Part shown: positions 36,048-45,484 of the stretch, piece after piece
Layout: every line of letters begins with the position of its first letter
Position numbering within the stretch: position 1 is the stretch's first letter
Source: Flavobacteriaceae bacterium NBU2977
Lineage (GTDB): Bacteria; Bacteroidota; Bacteroidia; Flavobacteriales; Flavobacteriaceae
Length of the DNA stretch: 64,000 bases
Assembly (NCBI GenBank): GCA_019931105.1
Contig: JAIOUW010000002.1
Location: 558,001 to 622,000 of the forward strand
Reading direction: 5' to 3'
The notes under the pieces: model-generated
The model's input: the letters and a program-made list of their open reading frames with translations, nothing else
What the model was told of the DNA's origin: nothing
Databases searched by the model: none
Made by a program: the position numbers and the translations under genes

Positions 36048-37166
36048 TTATTTTACGTAAATGTCGTAGGGTATTCCATCGACGTCGATATTATCGATAA
36101 ATGCTGGCTCGGGTACCGGTTTTACCCTAAGCACGCCTCCTTTGGTGGTACTGCCTGCCTTTCTATATCCTATTAGCATAAAGCCGTTCTTTTCATCGAA
36201 CCCCACCATTGTGGTATCCCCGATTTCGTATTCGAAATCGATTTGTTCCCCGGTCAAAAAGTTCTGATAAATGTACAAGTAACCCGTATTGGTCGAAAAG
36301 TCATAAATGGCGGGAATATATGCTTGGGCACTTTCCCCTATCGGAGGCCGTTCATAATACAATTTTCCGTTTGCATCGAACTGGGCGGTATTCGAATTCG
36401 CGAATTTTGGTTCGAGTCCGCTTTGGTAATTCACATATTGCACCTCAAACGTCTGCGGGTTCATTACAGTGTGCAAAGTATCGTAGCCGATTACTAAATT
36501 ACCGTCTTTGCCGACCAAAATTTTACCGACATCATAGCCCAGGTTCACATCACGTATCAGGCCATTGCTGGCCAAATCCATCACGGTCATACCATATTCT
36601 CCAGTAACCTCTTCATCTTTGTTCAATATAAAGAGGCGATTATTGGTAATGGCCAATTGAATCGCCGCCTTGGTCAATTCAACATCGACAAAGCCAGATC
36701 CCGTTGCATCCAATACGCGGACAAAGTGACCAACCTCTTCATCTGTACCTACTGAATAGGCTATGAAATTCGATGTTTCGGAATGTGCAATGGCAGTTAC
36801 GTTCAAATCACAACTTCCCAAATCGGCAAAAACTTCAAAAAGGGTCGAAGTATGGTCGTTAAAATTGTATTTCATAAATTCTCCGCCACAGGCTGTGGTT
36901 TTCTGGTACATGCTCAATACCGATCCTTTCTTAAAAGTAGATTGGGGCATTACCCTATCGAGAAAAGGGCTTTCCCCAGGGTTAATCGTCAAAGCTTCCT
37001 TCGTGGCATTCAGCGGCTGGGCCTTTAATAAACCATTGGAACTCAAAAGAAGGGTGTAATCAGCACTCGCGCCAATCGCTTTCGGGGTGTCTTCAATGCC
37101 ATTAGATTTACTGCAAGCAAAAACGGCCAATGCCAAGACGGCATAAATAATTCTGTAGGTTTTCAT
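36048..37166 (-). CDS. Lipoprotein of unknown function, probable beta-propeller
   Basis: A 372-residue lipoprotein (lipobox VFAC, Cys18). The body is beta-rich with repeated blade-like segments ending in short loops (VRVLDATGSGFVDVEL, MTVMDLASNGLIRDVNL, LVIGYDTLHTVMNPQTF), as in small Bacteroidota surface propellers. I cannot place it in a family with certainty. It lies 27 bases upstream of the ABC-F stop codon on the same strand order but is read after it, so it may share that transcript. Confidence 0.68.
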   Translation of the reverse strand: MKTYRIIYAVLALAVFACSKSNGIEDTPKAIGASADYTLLLSSNGLLKAQPLNATKEALTINPGESPFLDRVMPQSTFKKGSVLSMYQKTTACGGEFMKYNFNDHTSTLFEVFADLGSCDLNVTAIAHSETSNFIAYSVGTDEEVGHFVRVLDATGSGFVDVELTKAAIQLAITNNRLFILNKDEEVTGEYGMTVMDLASNGLIRDVNLGYDVGKILVGKDGNLVIGYDTLHTVMNPQTFEVQYVNYQSGLEPKFANSNTAQFDANGKLYYERPPIGESAQAYIPAIYDFSTNTGYLYIYQNFLTGEQIDFEYEIGDTTMVGFDEKNGFMLIGYRKAGSTTKGGVLRVKPVPEPAFIDNIDVDGIPYDIYVK

Positions 37167-37193
37167 AATGTAAGAATTTGGGTTCTACAAAAG

Positions 37194-38822
37194 TCAAACT
37201 GTGACCGCGTACATCTTGTCACGCTGCCCCTTTAAGGTCTTGTCAGACATATACTCATCAAACGTCAAATACCTGTCAATGTTGCCTTTAGGGGTCAATT
37301 CTACGATACGATTTGCCACAGTTTGGGCAAATTCGTGGTCATGGGTGGTAAAAAGTACCGTTCCCTTGAAATTTTTAAGCGAATTGTTGAATGTGGTAAT
37401 ACTCTCTAGGTCAAGATGGTTTGTAGGCTCGTCGAGCATAAGTACATTGGCACGGAGCATCATCATGCGACTCAACATGCACCTGACTTTTTCACCTCCC
37501 GAAAGCACCGTGCTCTTTTTGAGGGCCTCATCGCCACTGAACAACATTTTACCAAGAAATCCACGTACATATACCTCTTCGCGTTCCTCTTCGGTCTTTG
37601 CCCATTGACGAAGCCAATCGACCAAATTGATATTCTGCGTAAAAAAGTCCGAATTATCGGCCGGCAAATACGACTGTGTAGTTGTTATGCCCCACTGAAA
37701 AGAACCTTTGTCGGCATTTTTTTTTCCATTCAGAATTTCATAAAAAGCGGTCGTTGCCCGAGAATCTCTTGAGATAACGGCAACCTTATCTCCCTTGGCC
37801 AAATTGATATTGACATTCTCAAAAAGCAGATCACCATCATCGGAAGAAGCTGTGAGCCCTTCTATATTCAAGATTTGGTCTCCCGCTTCACGCTCCCTTT
37901 CGAATATTATCGCAGGATACCTTCTACTAGAAGGTTTGATATCGGCAATATTCAATTTTGAAAGCATCTTTTTGCGAGAGGTCGCTTGTTTGCTTTTTGC
38001 GACATTGGCACTGAAACGCATAATGAACTCTTGCAGTTCTTTTGCTTTTTCTTCTGCTTTCTTATTCTGCTGGGCCCTTTGGCGCGCTGCCAGCTGGCTA
38101 CTTTCGTACCAAAAAGTATAGTTGCCCGAATACAAGTTCATCTTGCCAAAATCAATGTCGGCTATATGGGTGCAAACTGCATCTAAAAAATGTCGGTCGT
38201 GTGAAACCACGATTACCGTATTATCATAATTGGCCAAGAAATTTTCAAGCCAACTAATGGTCTCATAGTCAAGGTCATTGGTGGGCTCGTCCATTATCAA
38301 AACATCGGGGTTACCGAACAGTGCTTGGGCCAAAAGGGCACGAACCTTCAATTTTGAATCCAAATCTGCCATTACGGTATAGTGCAGCTCTTCAGAAATA
38401 CCCAAGTTCGAAAGCAAGGCTGCAGCATCGCTATCGGCGTTCCATCCGTTCATTTCCTCGAATTGTACCTGTAGTTCCCCAATCTTATCCGCGTTTTCAT
38501 CGCTATAATCGGCATAAAGCGCATCGATCTCCTTTTTAATCGAGAAAAGCGGTTTATTTCCCATAACCACAGTTTCCAGAACCGTGTATTGATCATGGGC
38601 GTTGTGGTTCTGCTCCAAAATCGACATACGTTTGCCAGGTTCTAGGTTGACATGGCCCGAGGTAGGCTCTTGTTGACCGGATAAAATTTTAAGAAAGGTA
38701 GATTTGCCGGCTCCATTGGCACCGATTACCCCATAACAATTTCCTTGTGTGAAGGATACATTGACCTCGTCGAACAAAACCCTTTTGCCAAATTGTACCG
38801 ATAAATTTGAAACAGACAGCAT
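37194..38822 (-). CDS. ABC-F family ATPase, YbiT-like
   Basis: A cytosolic ribosome-associated ATPase of 542 residues with two ABC domains and no membrane part. I start at MLSVSNLSVQFGKR (38822); the upstream 29 codons look non-coding. Domain 1 has Walker A GANGAGKST and Walker B with DEPTNDLD, but its signature is KLKVRALLAQAL without SGG, as in YbiT. Domain 2 has a good signature LSGGEKVR and DEPTNHLD, but its Walker A reads SRDSRATT, lacking the conserved Lys. The ABC-F linker lies between (about residues 220-300). A role in translation under energy stress is inferred from the family. Confidence 0.92.
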   Translation of the reverse strand: MLSVSNLSVQFGKRVLFDEVNVSFTQGNCYGVIGANGAGKSTFLKILSGQQEPTSGHVNLEPGKRMSILEQNHNAHDQYTVLETVVMGNKPLFSIKKEIDALYADYSDENADKIGELQVQFEEMNGWNADSDAAALLSNLGISEELHYTVMADLDSKLKVRALLAQALFGNPDVLIMDEPTNDLDYETISWLENFLANYDNTVIVVSHDRHFLDAVCTHIADIDFGKMNLYSGNYTFWYESSQLAARQRAQQNKKAEEKAKELQEFIMRFSANVAKSKQATSRKKMLSKLNIADIKPSSRRYPAIIFEREREAGDQILNIEGLTASSDDGDLLFENVNINLAKGDKVAVISRDSRATTAFYEILNGKKNADKGSFQWGITTTQSYLPADNSDFFTQNINLVDWLRQWAKTEEEREEVYVRGFLGKMLFSGDEALKKSTVLSGGEKVRCMLSRMMMLRANVLMLDEPTNHLDLESITTFNNSLKNFKGTVLFTTHDHEFAQTVANRIVELTPKGNIDRYLTFDEYMSDKTLKGQRDKMYAVTV

Positions 38823-39013
38823 AGCACTTTCTTTTAAAATCGGTGCAAAAATAACTAAATAAAAAGTCAATTTCCCCACAATTTGGTTATTCTTAAAAAG
38901 ATCTATCACTACTTAACAAGTGTTAACTTAACCCGCTTATTTTTAACGCACTATTAACAGCACGACCTATACGCGTTTCTTAATTTTGAGCGTTACACAG
39001 TAGATACTGGTCT

Positions 39014-40399
39014 ATGCCAAGAAAATTACTCTATCTATTTATTCTCGTATTAGCAAGTTGTGGTAAAGAGGAAAAAAAATCCCCCGGTGTTTTTTTCGCT
39101 GGTGAGATTGTGAACCCTACCAATGACTACGTTGTATTGTACAAGGGAGACGTGGTTATCGATTCTGCCAAATTGGATGACAGCAATCGCTTTACGTTCA
39201 ACCTTGACTCCATTTCAAATGGCCTTTACCACTTTTTCCATCCTGGGGAATATCAATATCTTTATTTGGAACAAGGCGATAGTTTGATGGCCCGACTGAA
39301 TACGACCGATTTTGACGAATCATTGGTCTTTTCGGGCATTGGAGAGGAAATAAACAATTATCTCATCAACTTGTACCTTTTGAACGAAGAGGAAGAGCGC
39401 GATCTGTTCTCTATTTATTACCCCATGGAACCAAAGGATTTCGAAAGAAGAATGGACTCGTTAAGAAATCTGAAGTTGAAAACCCTAAAGCAATTGACCT
39501 CAGAGGCAGATCTTTCAGAAGAAGCCAGGGATATTGCTCAAGCCAATATCGATTATACCTATTATAATTATAAGGAACGTTACCCCTACGAGCATAGAAA
39601 AATTACAGGAGAACCGGTAATGCACAAGCTGACCGATGAATTCTATGGCTATCGCAAGAAAGTTACTTACGACACCAAACAATTTACCTATTTAAGACCC
39701 TATTACAACTTCATGAAATCACATATCGAGAACCTTGCCTATATGGGTTGTTCACACGAATGTGGCGTTAAGGATGATATAGTCAAGAACCAGCTTCATT
39801 ACAACAGGCACAAGTTAAAGCTTATCGATAGTGTTGTGCGTGAAAAAGAACTCAAAGATAATTTATTTCGAAATGTGGCCGTCTATTACCTCTTAAAGTC
39901 TAGGGACAAAGAAGAAAACAATGCCCTCTTTATCGATGAATTTCATCAACTTTCGGGAAACAATAGGCATATTGAAGAGATAAACGACCTATACGAAGGT
40001 ATTCGCAGTATACAGCCCAATAAGGAGCTCCCAAATCTTAAGGTAAAAAACGTGGAAGGCGAAACTGTTTCTCTGTATGATATTGCCAAAGGCAAAAAGG
40101 CCGTTTTCTATTTTTGGTCAGCTACCTATAAGAAACATTATAAGGATATAACAAATCGTGTTTCGGTCTTATCGAAGGAAAATCCCCAATATACATTTGT
40201 CGGCATCAGTACCGCTTCGGATGAAGTAACCTGGAAGGGGTTATTGGCTAGGGAGAACCTCGACGAAAATCTTCAGTTTTGGTCCAACGATGGCATTACG
40301 TTAAAAAGAACTTTGATCATCGACCATCCGAACAAATGCATCATTACCGAAGACGCTAAAATCGTTGATGCCTTCTCAGATATGTATGCCTCCTTTTGA
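39014..40399 (+). CDS. TlpA-like lipoprotein lacking the CxxC motif
   Basis: A 461-residue lipoprotein (lipobox LASC) with an N-terminal DUF4369-like beta domain (about residues 25-110), a helical middle (about 115-330) and a C-terminal thioredoxin-like domain (about 335-461). Where TlpA has WCxxC this protein has SATYKKH, so it cannot act as a thiol oxidoreductase. The family arrangement is common in Bacteroidota. It may bind rather than reduce its partner. Confidence 0.8.
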   Translation: MPRKLLYLFILVLASCGKEEKKSPGVFFAGEIVNPTNDYVVLYKGDVVIDSAKLDDSNRFTFNLDSISNGLYHFFHPGEYQYLYLEQGDSLMARLNTTDFDESLVFSGIGEEINNYLINLYLLNEEEERDLFSIYYPMEPKDFERRMDSLRNLKLKTLKQLTSEADLSEEARDIAQANIDYTYYNYKERYPYEHRKITGEPVMHKLTDEFYGYRKKVTYDTKQFTYLRPYYNFMKSHIENLAYMGCSHECGVKDDIVKNQLHYNRHKLKLIDSVVREKELKDNLFRNVAVYYLLKSRDKEENNALFIDEFHQLSGNNRHIEEINDLYEGIRSIQPNKELPNLKVKNVEGETVSLYDIAKGKKAVFYFWSATYKKHYKDITNRVSVLSKENPQYTFVGISTASDEVTWKGLLARENLDENLQFWSNDGITLKRTLIIDHPNKCIITEDAKIVDAFSDMYASF

Positions 40400-40410
40400 T
40401 TTAATAAGAA

Positions 40411-40436
40411 AGACCTAAGCAACAAGGCCTAGGTCT
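40411..40436. terminator. Convergent stem-loop terminator
   Basis: AGACCTA (40411-40417) pairs with TAGGTCT (40430-40436) in the 66 bases between two convergent genes. T-rich sequence follows only weakly on either side. Confidence 0.5.
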
Positions 40437-40465
40437 AGATCTTTCAAGCATTCTATAGTTTCTGT

Positions 40466-41119
40466 TTAATTTCCCTTCTTATAATCTGCCAAGAACTTTT
40501 CAAGACCGATATCGGTCAATGGGTGTTTCAATAGACCCTCGATCGACGATAAAGGCCCTGTCATTACGTCGGCACCAAATTTAGCGCAATCGATTACATG
40601 CATCGTATGCCGTACCGAAGCCGCCAAAATCTGTGTCTCAAAAGCGTAATTGTCGTAAATGTGCCTAATCTCGCCTATCAGGTTCAGGCCGTCGGTCGAA
40701 ATATCGTCCAAGCGGCCGATAAAAGGTGATACATAGGTAGCACCTGCCTTTGCGGCCAACAATGCTTGCCCAGGTGAAAAAACCAATGTGCAATTTGTAC
40801 GAATACCCTTGTCTCCAAAATATTTAAGGGCCTTTACCCCATCTTTGATCATCGGTACTTTTACGACGATCTGCTCATGTAGGTCGGCCAATTCTTCACC
40901 TTCTTTTACCATTCCATCGAAATCGGTCGCGATTACCTCTGCCGAGACATCGCCATCAACGATACTGCAGATGTCGACATAGTGCTTAAGAATATTATTT
41001 CTTCCGGTAATGCCTTCCTTTGCCATAAGCGAAGGGTTGGTAGTAACGCCATCTAAAACACCAAGTGCCTGTGCTTCCCTTATTTGATCCAGATTCGCCG
41101 TGTCTATAAAAAATTTCAT
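40466..41119 (-). CDS. tal: Transaldolase, short TalC-like form
   Basis: A 217-residue class I aldolase of the pentose phosphate pathway. The N-terminus [16 protein letters not shown] and [13 protein letters not shown] are typical; the Schiff-base Lys is in VVKVPM (near residue 86). Fructose-6-phosphate aldolases of this subfamily have Tyr in the APY segment, whereas transaldolases have Phe; here the segment is [11 protein letters not shown], so transaldolase activity is more likely than FSA. It is convergent with the TlpA-like gene. Confidence 0.92.
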   Translation of the reverse strand: MKFFIDTANLDQIREAQALGVLDGVTTNPSLMAKEGITGRNNILKHYVDICSIVDGDVSAEVIATDFDGMVKEGEELADLHEQIVVKVPMIKDGVKALKYFGDKGIRTNCTLVFSPGQALLAAKAGATYVSPFIGRLDDISTDGLNLIGEIRHIYDNYAFETQILAASVRHTMHVIDCAKFGADVMTGPLSSIEGLLKHPLTDIGLEKFLADYKKGN

Positions 41120-41176
41120 CTTTTCTTTTGATTTTTTAGGGTTTGATTCTATTTCGGGTTCTTTCGTTCGCGAAAA

Positions 41177-41986
41177 TTACAACTTATAATGCTTTAACAG
41201 CAGTTTCTCGTACACTTTATCAGGAAGCAGGTATTTCAGAACAAGTGAAAATTTCTGCATGAACGCCCCGACCTTGTAATGCACCTTTGGTCTATCAGTA
41301 TTTATTATCTCAAGCACCTTCTCGGCCACGATGATCGGATCTTTGGCATTGTCGACATCGTCATTGATCATTTGCAAAGTCTTGGCGTAAGCATTTTCGT
41401 AAGGTGACGATTTAACGATGGGCGCATGGTATCGGCCGGCGGCTATATTGGTGGCGAAATCACCTGGTGCCAAAGTGGTCACATGAATTCCGAAACCTTT
41501 TGTTTCCATGCGAATGGCCTCGGTAACCAAAGACATTGCACCTTTTGATGCCGAATAAACACCCCTAAACGGCAAACCCATATAACCGGCAATGGAAGTA
41601 ATATTGATTATCAGTCCCGACTTTTGCCTCCGCATTTGGGGCAAAACCGCCTTTATCATATGCAATGGGCCATTGAAATTAATGTCAAATGAATTCAAGA
41701 TCTCTTCATGTGGGGTTTCCTCGATGGGGCCCGTGATACCGACACCGGCATTATTAATGAGAACGTCGAGTCTTCCTTCCCTAGAAATGATCAGATCGAT
41801 AGCTTCTTTTATCGATTCGGGCACCCTAACATCGAGCTGCAACAGTTCAAAAACATCGAAATCAGGGTAGTTGCCAAGGTTTCTGGTCGTGCCGTAAACC
41901 GTGAACCCTTGTGATCTAAGATAGAATCCTATGGCCTTTCCGATGCCCGATGACCCCCCGGTAATGAGTACGACTTTATGTTTCAT
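41177..41986 (-). CDS. Short-chain dehydrogenase/reductase
   Basis: A 269-residue classical SDR. The cofactor motif is ITGGSSGIGKAIG, the structural NNAGVG is present, and the catalytic triad reads Ser in ITSIAG, Tyr and Lys in YSASKGA. The C-terminal part (about 200-269) is longer than in the smallest classical SDRs. Substrate unknown. It lies 57 bases upstream of the transaldolase gene on the same strand. Confidence 0.93.
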   Translation of the reverse strand: MKHKVVLITGGSSGIGKAIGFYLRSQGFTVYGTTRNLGNYPDFDVFELLQLDVRVPESIKEAIDLIISREGRLDVLINNAGVGITGPIEETPHEEILNSFDINFNGPLHMIKAVLPQMRRQKSGLIINITSIAGYMGLPFRGVYSASKGAMSLVTEAIRMETKGFGIHVTTLAPGDFATNIAAGRYHAPIVKSSPYENAYAKTLQMINDDVDNAKDPIIVAEKVLEIINTDRPKVHYKVGAFMQKFSLVLKYLLPDKVYEKLLLKHYKL

Positions 41987-42108
41987 AAGCTTGTAGACTC
42001 GAGCCGATTTTAGGTCAAGTTCAGCACAAAATAACGAATAAAAGATGGTGTGATAAAGTGTCTGTCTGAAAATCGAAAGGAGCTGAAATCAAAATCCAGC
42101 GCACAAAA

Positions 42109-42207
42109 AATGGCAAGCTACCTACATCGCACCGCTACAACCATATACCCTTGCTGCGTTCCCACCCTGGGGGATTCTACAGGAGCTGGTCGTGTAGGAC
42201 TTGCCAA
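42109..42207 (-). ncRNA. ffs: Signal recognition particle RNA (small bacterial type)
   Basis: A roughly 100-nt RNA on the minus strand. The ends pair (GGCAAG at the 5' end with CUUGCC at the 3' end), and the conserved domain IV apex is present as CCCAGGGUGGGAACGCAGCAAGGG, i.e. the GGAA tetraloop-like segment with the A-rich internal loop that binds Ffh. A run of six Ts (complement of 42105-42110) ends it. The 5' end is placed by the promoter 5-10 bases upstream. It directs ribosomes making membrane proteins to the translocon. Confidence 0.92.
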
Positions 42208-42210
42208 GCA

Positions 42211-42241
42211 CAAAGATACGATGTTTTAAAACTTTCCCAAT
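42211..42241 (-). promoter_or_regulatory. Bacteroidota-type promoter of the SRP RNA gene
   Basis: On the minus strand, ATTG (42241-42238), 19 bases, then TATCTTTG (42218-42211), matching the primary sigma consensus TTTG-N19-TAnnTTTG of Bacteroidota. The predicted start, about 4-7 bases on, coincides with the 5' end of the SRP RNA. Confidence 0.85.
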
Positions 42242-42320
42242 GTTTTTACATTGTAAATTTAATCTTTTAATTTGCCGCATGAACACCAAAAAGCTATATG
42301 CTAACCGTAAATTGCACTTC

Positions 42321-43352
42321 ATGAACATGGGTAAATTCTTTTTGCTAAATACCTCAATGCTATTCTTTTTAGCTTGCGGAGGAAATGAAAATGCCAAACT
42401 TTTCGAGCTTCGGACCGATGGAAATCAATTCGAACAAAATGAAGCCGTTGAAGTATCCGTAGTGAATTCAAAGGATAAAGAAATCAATAAAATAACCTAT
42501 TCGATCGACACGAAAACATTACCTGAAAAAGATGGTAAGATCATGCTCGATGTTCAATCGCTGGGCAATAAAACATTGACGGCAAAGATTGAACACGAAG
42601 ATGGGTCCACCGAAATATCAAAAGAAATAAGGGTTCTTTCGGCCAAAACACCTGAAATATATACTTATGAAATCGTCAACGAATATCCACACGATATAAA
42701 GGCGTATACCCAAGGGCTCGAATTTCACAATGACACTTTATATGAAAGTACGGGCCATAAGGGGACTTCATGGCTACGTAAAGTCGACTATAAGTCCGGT
42801 AAGGTACTTAAGCAAATCGACCTGGACGATACCTATTTTGGAGAGGGAATTACCATCATGGATGGAAAAATATACCAACTGACCTGGCAAAACCGCACCG
42901 GGTTCATCTACGACCTAAAGGATTTCAAAAAACTGGACAATTTTCAATACGGCGAAAGCAAGGAAGGTTGGGGGCTCACCAATAACGGGAAGACCATTTA
43001 CAAAAGCGATGGAACCGAAAAAATATGGCTCCTGAACCCAGATACCTTGATCGAGGAAGGATATATTCAGATCGTTACCAACAAGTCGCTGTTCAACAAA
43101 GCGAACGAATTGGAGTACGTTGATGGAAAGTTGTACGCCAATGTATATCAGAAAGAAAGTATGATGATCATTAACGCCTCAAGTGGTGCCATTGAAGGGG
43201 TCATAAATTTTGGCGGACTCAAAGAAAAGGTTACCCAACACGAAAAACTCGATGTTCTCAATGGTGTAGCCTATCACCCCGAGCGAAAGACCTTTTTTGT
43301 GACCGGAAAGAACTGGGACAAACTCTTCGAAGTCAAGATTTTAAAAAAGTAA
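42321..43352 (+). CDS. Glutaminyl-peptide cyclotransferase lipoprotein (Glu_cyclase_2)
   Basis: Catalyses formation of N-terminal pyroglutamate. A lipoprotein signal (MNMGKFF..., lipobox FLAC) is followed by an Ig-like N-terminal part (about 25-125) and the five-bladed propeller of plant-type glutaminyl cyclases: AYTQGLEFHNDTLYESTG, YFGEGITIMDGKIYQLTWQ, GWGLTNNGKTIYKSDG, NELEYVDGKLYANVYQ. The open frame begins at 42201 inside the SRP RNA gene, so a later start is needed; 42279 is the other candidate. Type IX-exported proteins often carry N-terminal Gln after signal cleavage, which may be the substrate. Confidence 0.88.
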   Translation: MNMGKFFLLNTSMLFFLACGGNENAKLFELRTDGNQFEQNEAVEVSVVNSKDKEINKITYSIDTKTLPEKDGKIMLDVQSLGNKTLTAKIEHEDGSTEISKEIRVLSAKTPEIYTYEIVNEYPHDIKAYTQGLEFHNDTLYESTGHKGTSWLRKVDYKSGKVLKQIDLDDTYFGEGITIMDGKIYQLTWQNRTGFIYDLKDFKKLDNFQYGESKEGWGLTNNGKTIYKSDGTEKIWLLNPDTLIEEGYIQIVTNKSLFNKANELEYVDGKLYANVYQKESMMIINASSGAIEGVINFGGLKEKVTQHEKLDVLNGVAYHPERKTFFVTGKNWDKLFEVKILKK

Positions 43353-43355
43353 CCC

Positions 43356-43754
43356 ATGAACGACTTCGAGAAATTGTTGACGGTACGAGACGACGACCTC
43401 GACGACCTGCAACACGTCAACAACGTACGCTACGTACAGTGGATCCAAGATGTGTCAAAAGAACATTGGACGTCCGTTGCCCCTGAAGACATACGTTCAC
43501 AAAGCATCTGGGTAGTCATGAGCCATCATATTTCTTACAAGAGTGCCGCAAAACTCGGCGATACCATTAGAATAAACACCTCTATTGCCAAAAGTAAAGG
43601 TGCGCTGTCTGAACGCGTTGTCGAAATGCACAATGACAAAACAAATGAACTTTTATTGCGTTCAACTACAGAATGGTGTCTTTTGAACGCCAGAACACAA
43701 AGACCGATGCGAATTCCAGATGCGGTCAAGAAGCTATTCGAAGCGCAGGCCTAG
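43356..43754 (+). CDS. 4HBT-type acyl-CoA thioesterase
   Basis: A 132-residue hotdog-fold thioesterase of the 4-hydroxybenzoyl-CoA/YbgC group. The active-site segment is DLDDLQHVNNVRYVQWIQDV (Asp in place of the first acid, His/Asn near residues 20-24). It lies 3 bases after the cyclase gene and 11 bases before the next lipoprotein start, so it is in the middle of a probable three-gene operon. Substrate unknown. Confidence 0.88.
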   Translation: MNDFEKLLTVRDDDLDDLQHVNNVRYVQWIQDVSKEHWTSVAPEDIRSQSIWVVMSHHISYKSAAKLGDTIRINTSIAKSKGALSERVVEMHNDKTNELLLRSTTEWCLLNARTQRPMRIPDAVKKLFEAQA

Positions 43755-43765
43755 CTGTTACAAAT

Positions 43766-45334
43766 ATGGCAAACTTCTTAAAGTCAATATGCGATACGAT
43801 GCCCAGGTATACCTATGTTTTGCCTTTGGCCGTTCTACTCGTTCTTTGGGCCTCGTGCCGTAAAGATCTTGAGTATGCCCCTAGCGCCGGAAACCTCGAA
43901 TTCTCGAAAGACACCGTTTTTTTGGATACGATCTTTACGAATATCGCTAGTAGCACCTATACCCTAAAAGTTTATAACCGTACACGCGACGATATCGAGA
44001 TTCCATCGATACGATTGGCAAAAGGTCAAAGCAGTGACTATCGACTTAACGTCGATGGAGTTGCCGGAAAGGAATTTCGCAATATCCCCATTTTTGCCGA
44101 AGACAGCCTCTTCATACTCATTGAGACCACGCATGATATAAGTGCCTCGGGGCTAAATTCCTTTTTATATACCGACGCCCTACAGTTTGATTCTGGCGAC
44201 TATTTACAACAAGTGCAACTCGTTACCCTGGTTCGTGATGCGATTTTTCTTTTCCCACGAACACTTGCCGATGGAAAGAAAGAAACCGTCCCGATCGACC
44301 TGGATAACGAAGGAAACGAAATTCGGGTCGAAGGGTTCTACCTTGAAGACGACCAATTGACTTTCACAAACGAGAAGCCTTATGTAATCTACGGATATGC
44401 CGCTGTACCAGAAGACAAGGTGCTATCTGTTGAAGCCGGAAGCCGTGTCCATTTTCACAAAGATTCAGGCATCTTTGTTTCTAAAAATGCCTCCATTAAG
44501 ATAAATGGCACTCTCAGTTCTGATGAGGATTTAATGGAAAACGAGGTAGTTTTCGAGGGAGACCGTCTTGAACCTGAATTCGACGACATTACTGGGCAAT
44601 GGGGCGCGATTTGGCTCTCGCAGGGCAGTATCGATAATACCATCGAACACTTGACCCTTAAAAATGCCACCATTGGTCTGTATGTCGAGGGCCTTAATGA
44701 ATCTCCTACCCTAACCCTTAATAATAGCCGGTTATACAATTGTGCTTTGATTAACCTTTGGGGAAAAACAACATCGATCATCGGTGAGAACTGTGTGCTG
44801 GGAAATTCGGGACATATTTCCCTCTACCTGAACAACGGCGGTGATTATAGTTTCACGCATTCGACCATTGCAAACTATTGGCAGAACGGTTTTCGGTCGG
44901 GGGCTGCCCTCGAATTGGACAATTATGCCATTGGGCAGAGTGGTGAGGTCGCGGCCGACCTAGAACAGGCCCGGTTCTTGAATTGCATTATTGACGGAAA
45001 TACCAACCTTGAGCTCGCCCTTCGTTCCAACGGAACGAACACCTTTGCTTACTACTTTTCACATTGCATGATCAAGTTCAGGGACCCCAATGGAAATTTT
45101 ACTGAAAACCCACTCTACGATTTTCAAGATTCGTCACATTTTGAGCAACCTTTTTTTAATGAGGATGCCGATTTTTGGGATGCAAAAATGAACGATTTTC
45201 GAATCGGGGAAGCGTCGTTCGGCAAGGCAAATGCCTCAATGGATTATTCCATCTTGGTGCCCTTCGATATCTTAGGAATCGACCGAACACCATCACCCGA
45301 TATCGGGGCCTATCAAAATGCCCCAAAAGAATAG
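43766..45334 (+). CDS. Large lipoprotein with parallel beta-helix
   Basis: A roughly 520-residue surface lipoprotein. The lipobox is LWASC; the best signal begins at MPRYTYVLPL (43799), but MANFLKS at 43766 is in frame and fits the operon spacing. After an N-terminal Ig-like region (about 30-150) come stacked short strands with Asn/Gly turns (TLKNATIGLYVEG, LYNCALINLWG, IISLYLNNGG-like segments), typical of right-handed parallel beta-helices. The C-terminus (FDILGIDRTPSPDIGAYQ) matches Bacteroidota beta-helix lipoproteins. It may bind or cleave polysaccharide; no catalytic site seen. Confidence 0.8.
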   Translation: MANFLKSICDTMPRYTYVLPLAVLLVLWASCRKDLEYAPSAGNLEFSKDTVFLDTIFTNIASSTYTLKVYNRTRDDIEIPSIRLAKGQSSDYRLNVDGVAGKEFRNIPIFAEDSLFILIETTHDISASGLNSFLYTDALQFDSGDYLQQVQLVTLVRDAIFLFPRTLADGKKETVPIDLDNEGNEIRVEGFYLEDDQLTFTNEKPYVIYGYAAVPEDKVLSVEAGSRVHFHKDSGIFVSKNASIKINGTLSSDEDLMENEVVFEGDRLEPEFDDITGQWGAIWLSQGSIDNTIEHLTLKNATIGLYVEGLNESPTLTLNNSRLYNCALINLWGKTTSIIGENCVLGNSGHISLYLNNGGDYSFTHSTIANYWQNGFRSGAALELDNYAIGQSGEVAADLEQARFLNCIIDGNTNLELALRSNGTNTFAYYFSHCMIKFRDPNGNFTENPLYDFQDSSHFEQPFFNEDADFWDAKMNDFRIGEASFGKANASMDYSILVPFDILGIDRTPSPDIGAYQNAPKE

Positions 45335-45405
45335 ACCGTCTCAGAAAGTCTTAAAATTGAAAGTTTTTTCTTTCAAAAATGTTCATTTTCAACGCATTAT
45401 AACAA

Positions 45406-45430
45406 AAAACCTTTTTATTTAGAAGGTTTT
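45406..45430 (+). terminator. Intrinsic terminator after the beta-helix operon
   Basis: AAAACCTT (45406-45413) pairs with AAGGTTTT (45423-45430) around a 9-nt AT loop. A very similar hairpin lies at 49469-49495. Confidence 0.8.
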
Positions 45431-45484
45431 ACTAGTGTCCGGTTTAATTTACTATCACTACTTTGCAACAACAAATTCAGGTAC

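Noticed and set aside
37194-38822. ABC-F gene as a pseudogene because of the broken Walker A
   Set aside because: The frame is complete, the other motifs are intact, and I recall the same substitution in related Bacteroidota proteins.
42122-42397. 91-codon minus-strand open frame at the SRP RNA
   Set aside because: It overlaps the SRP RNA and its promoter; the RNA gene explains the sequence.
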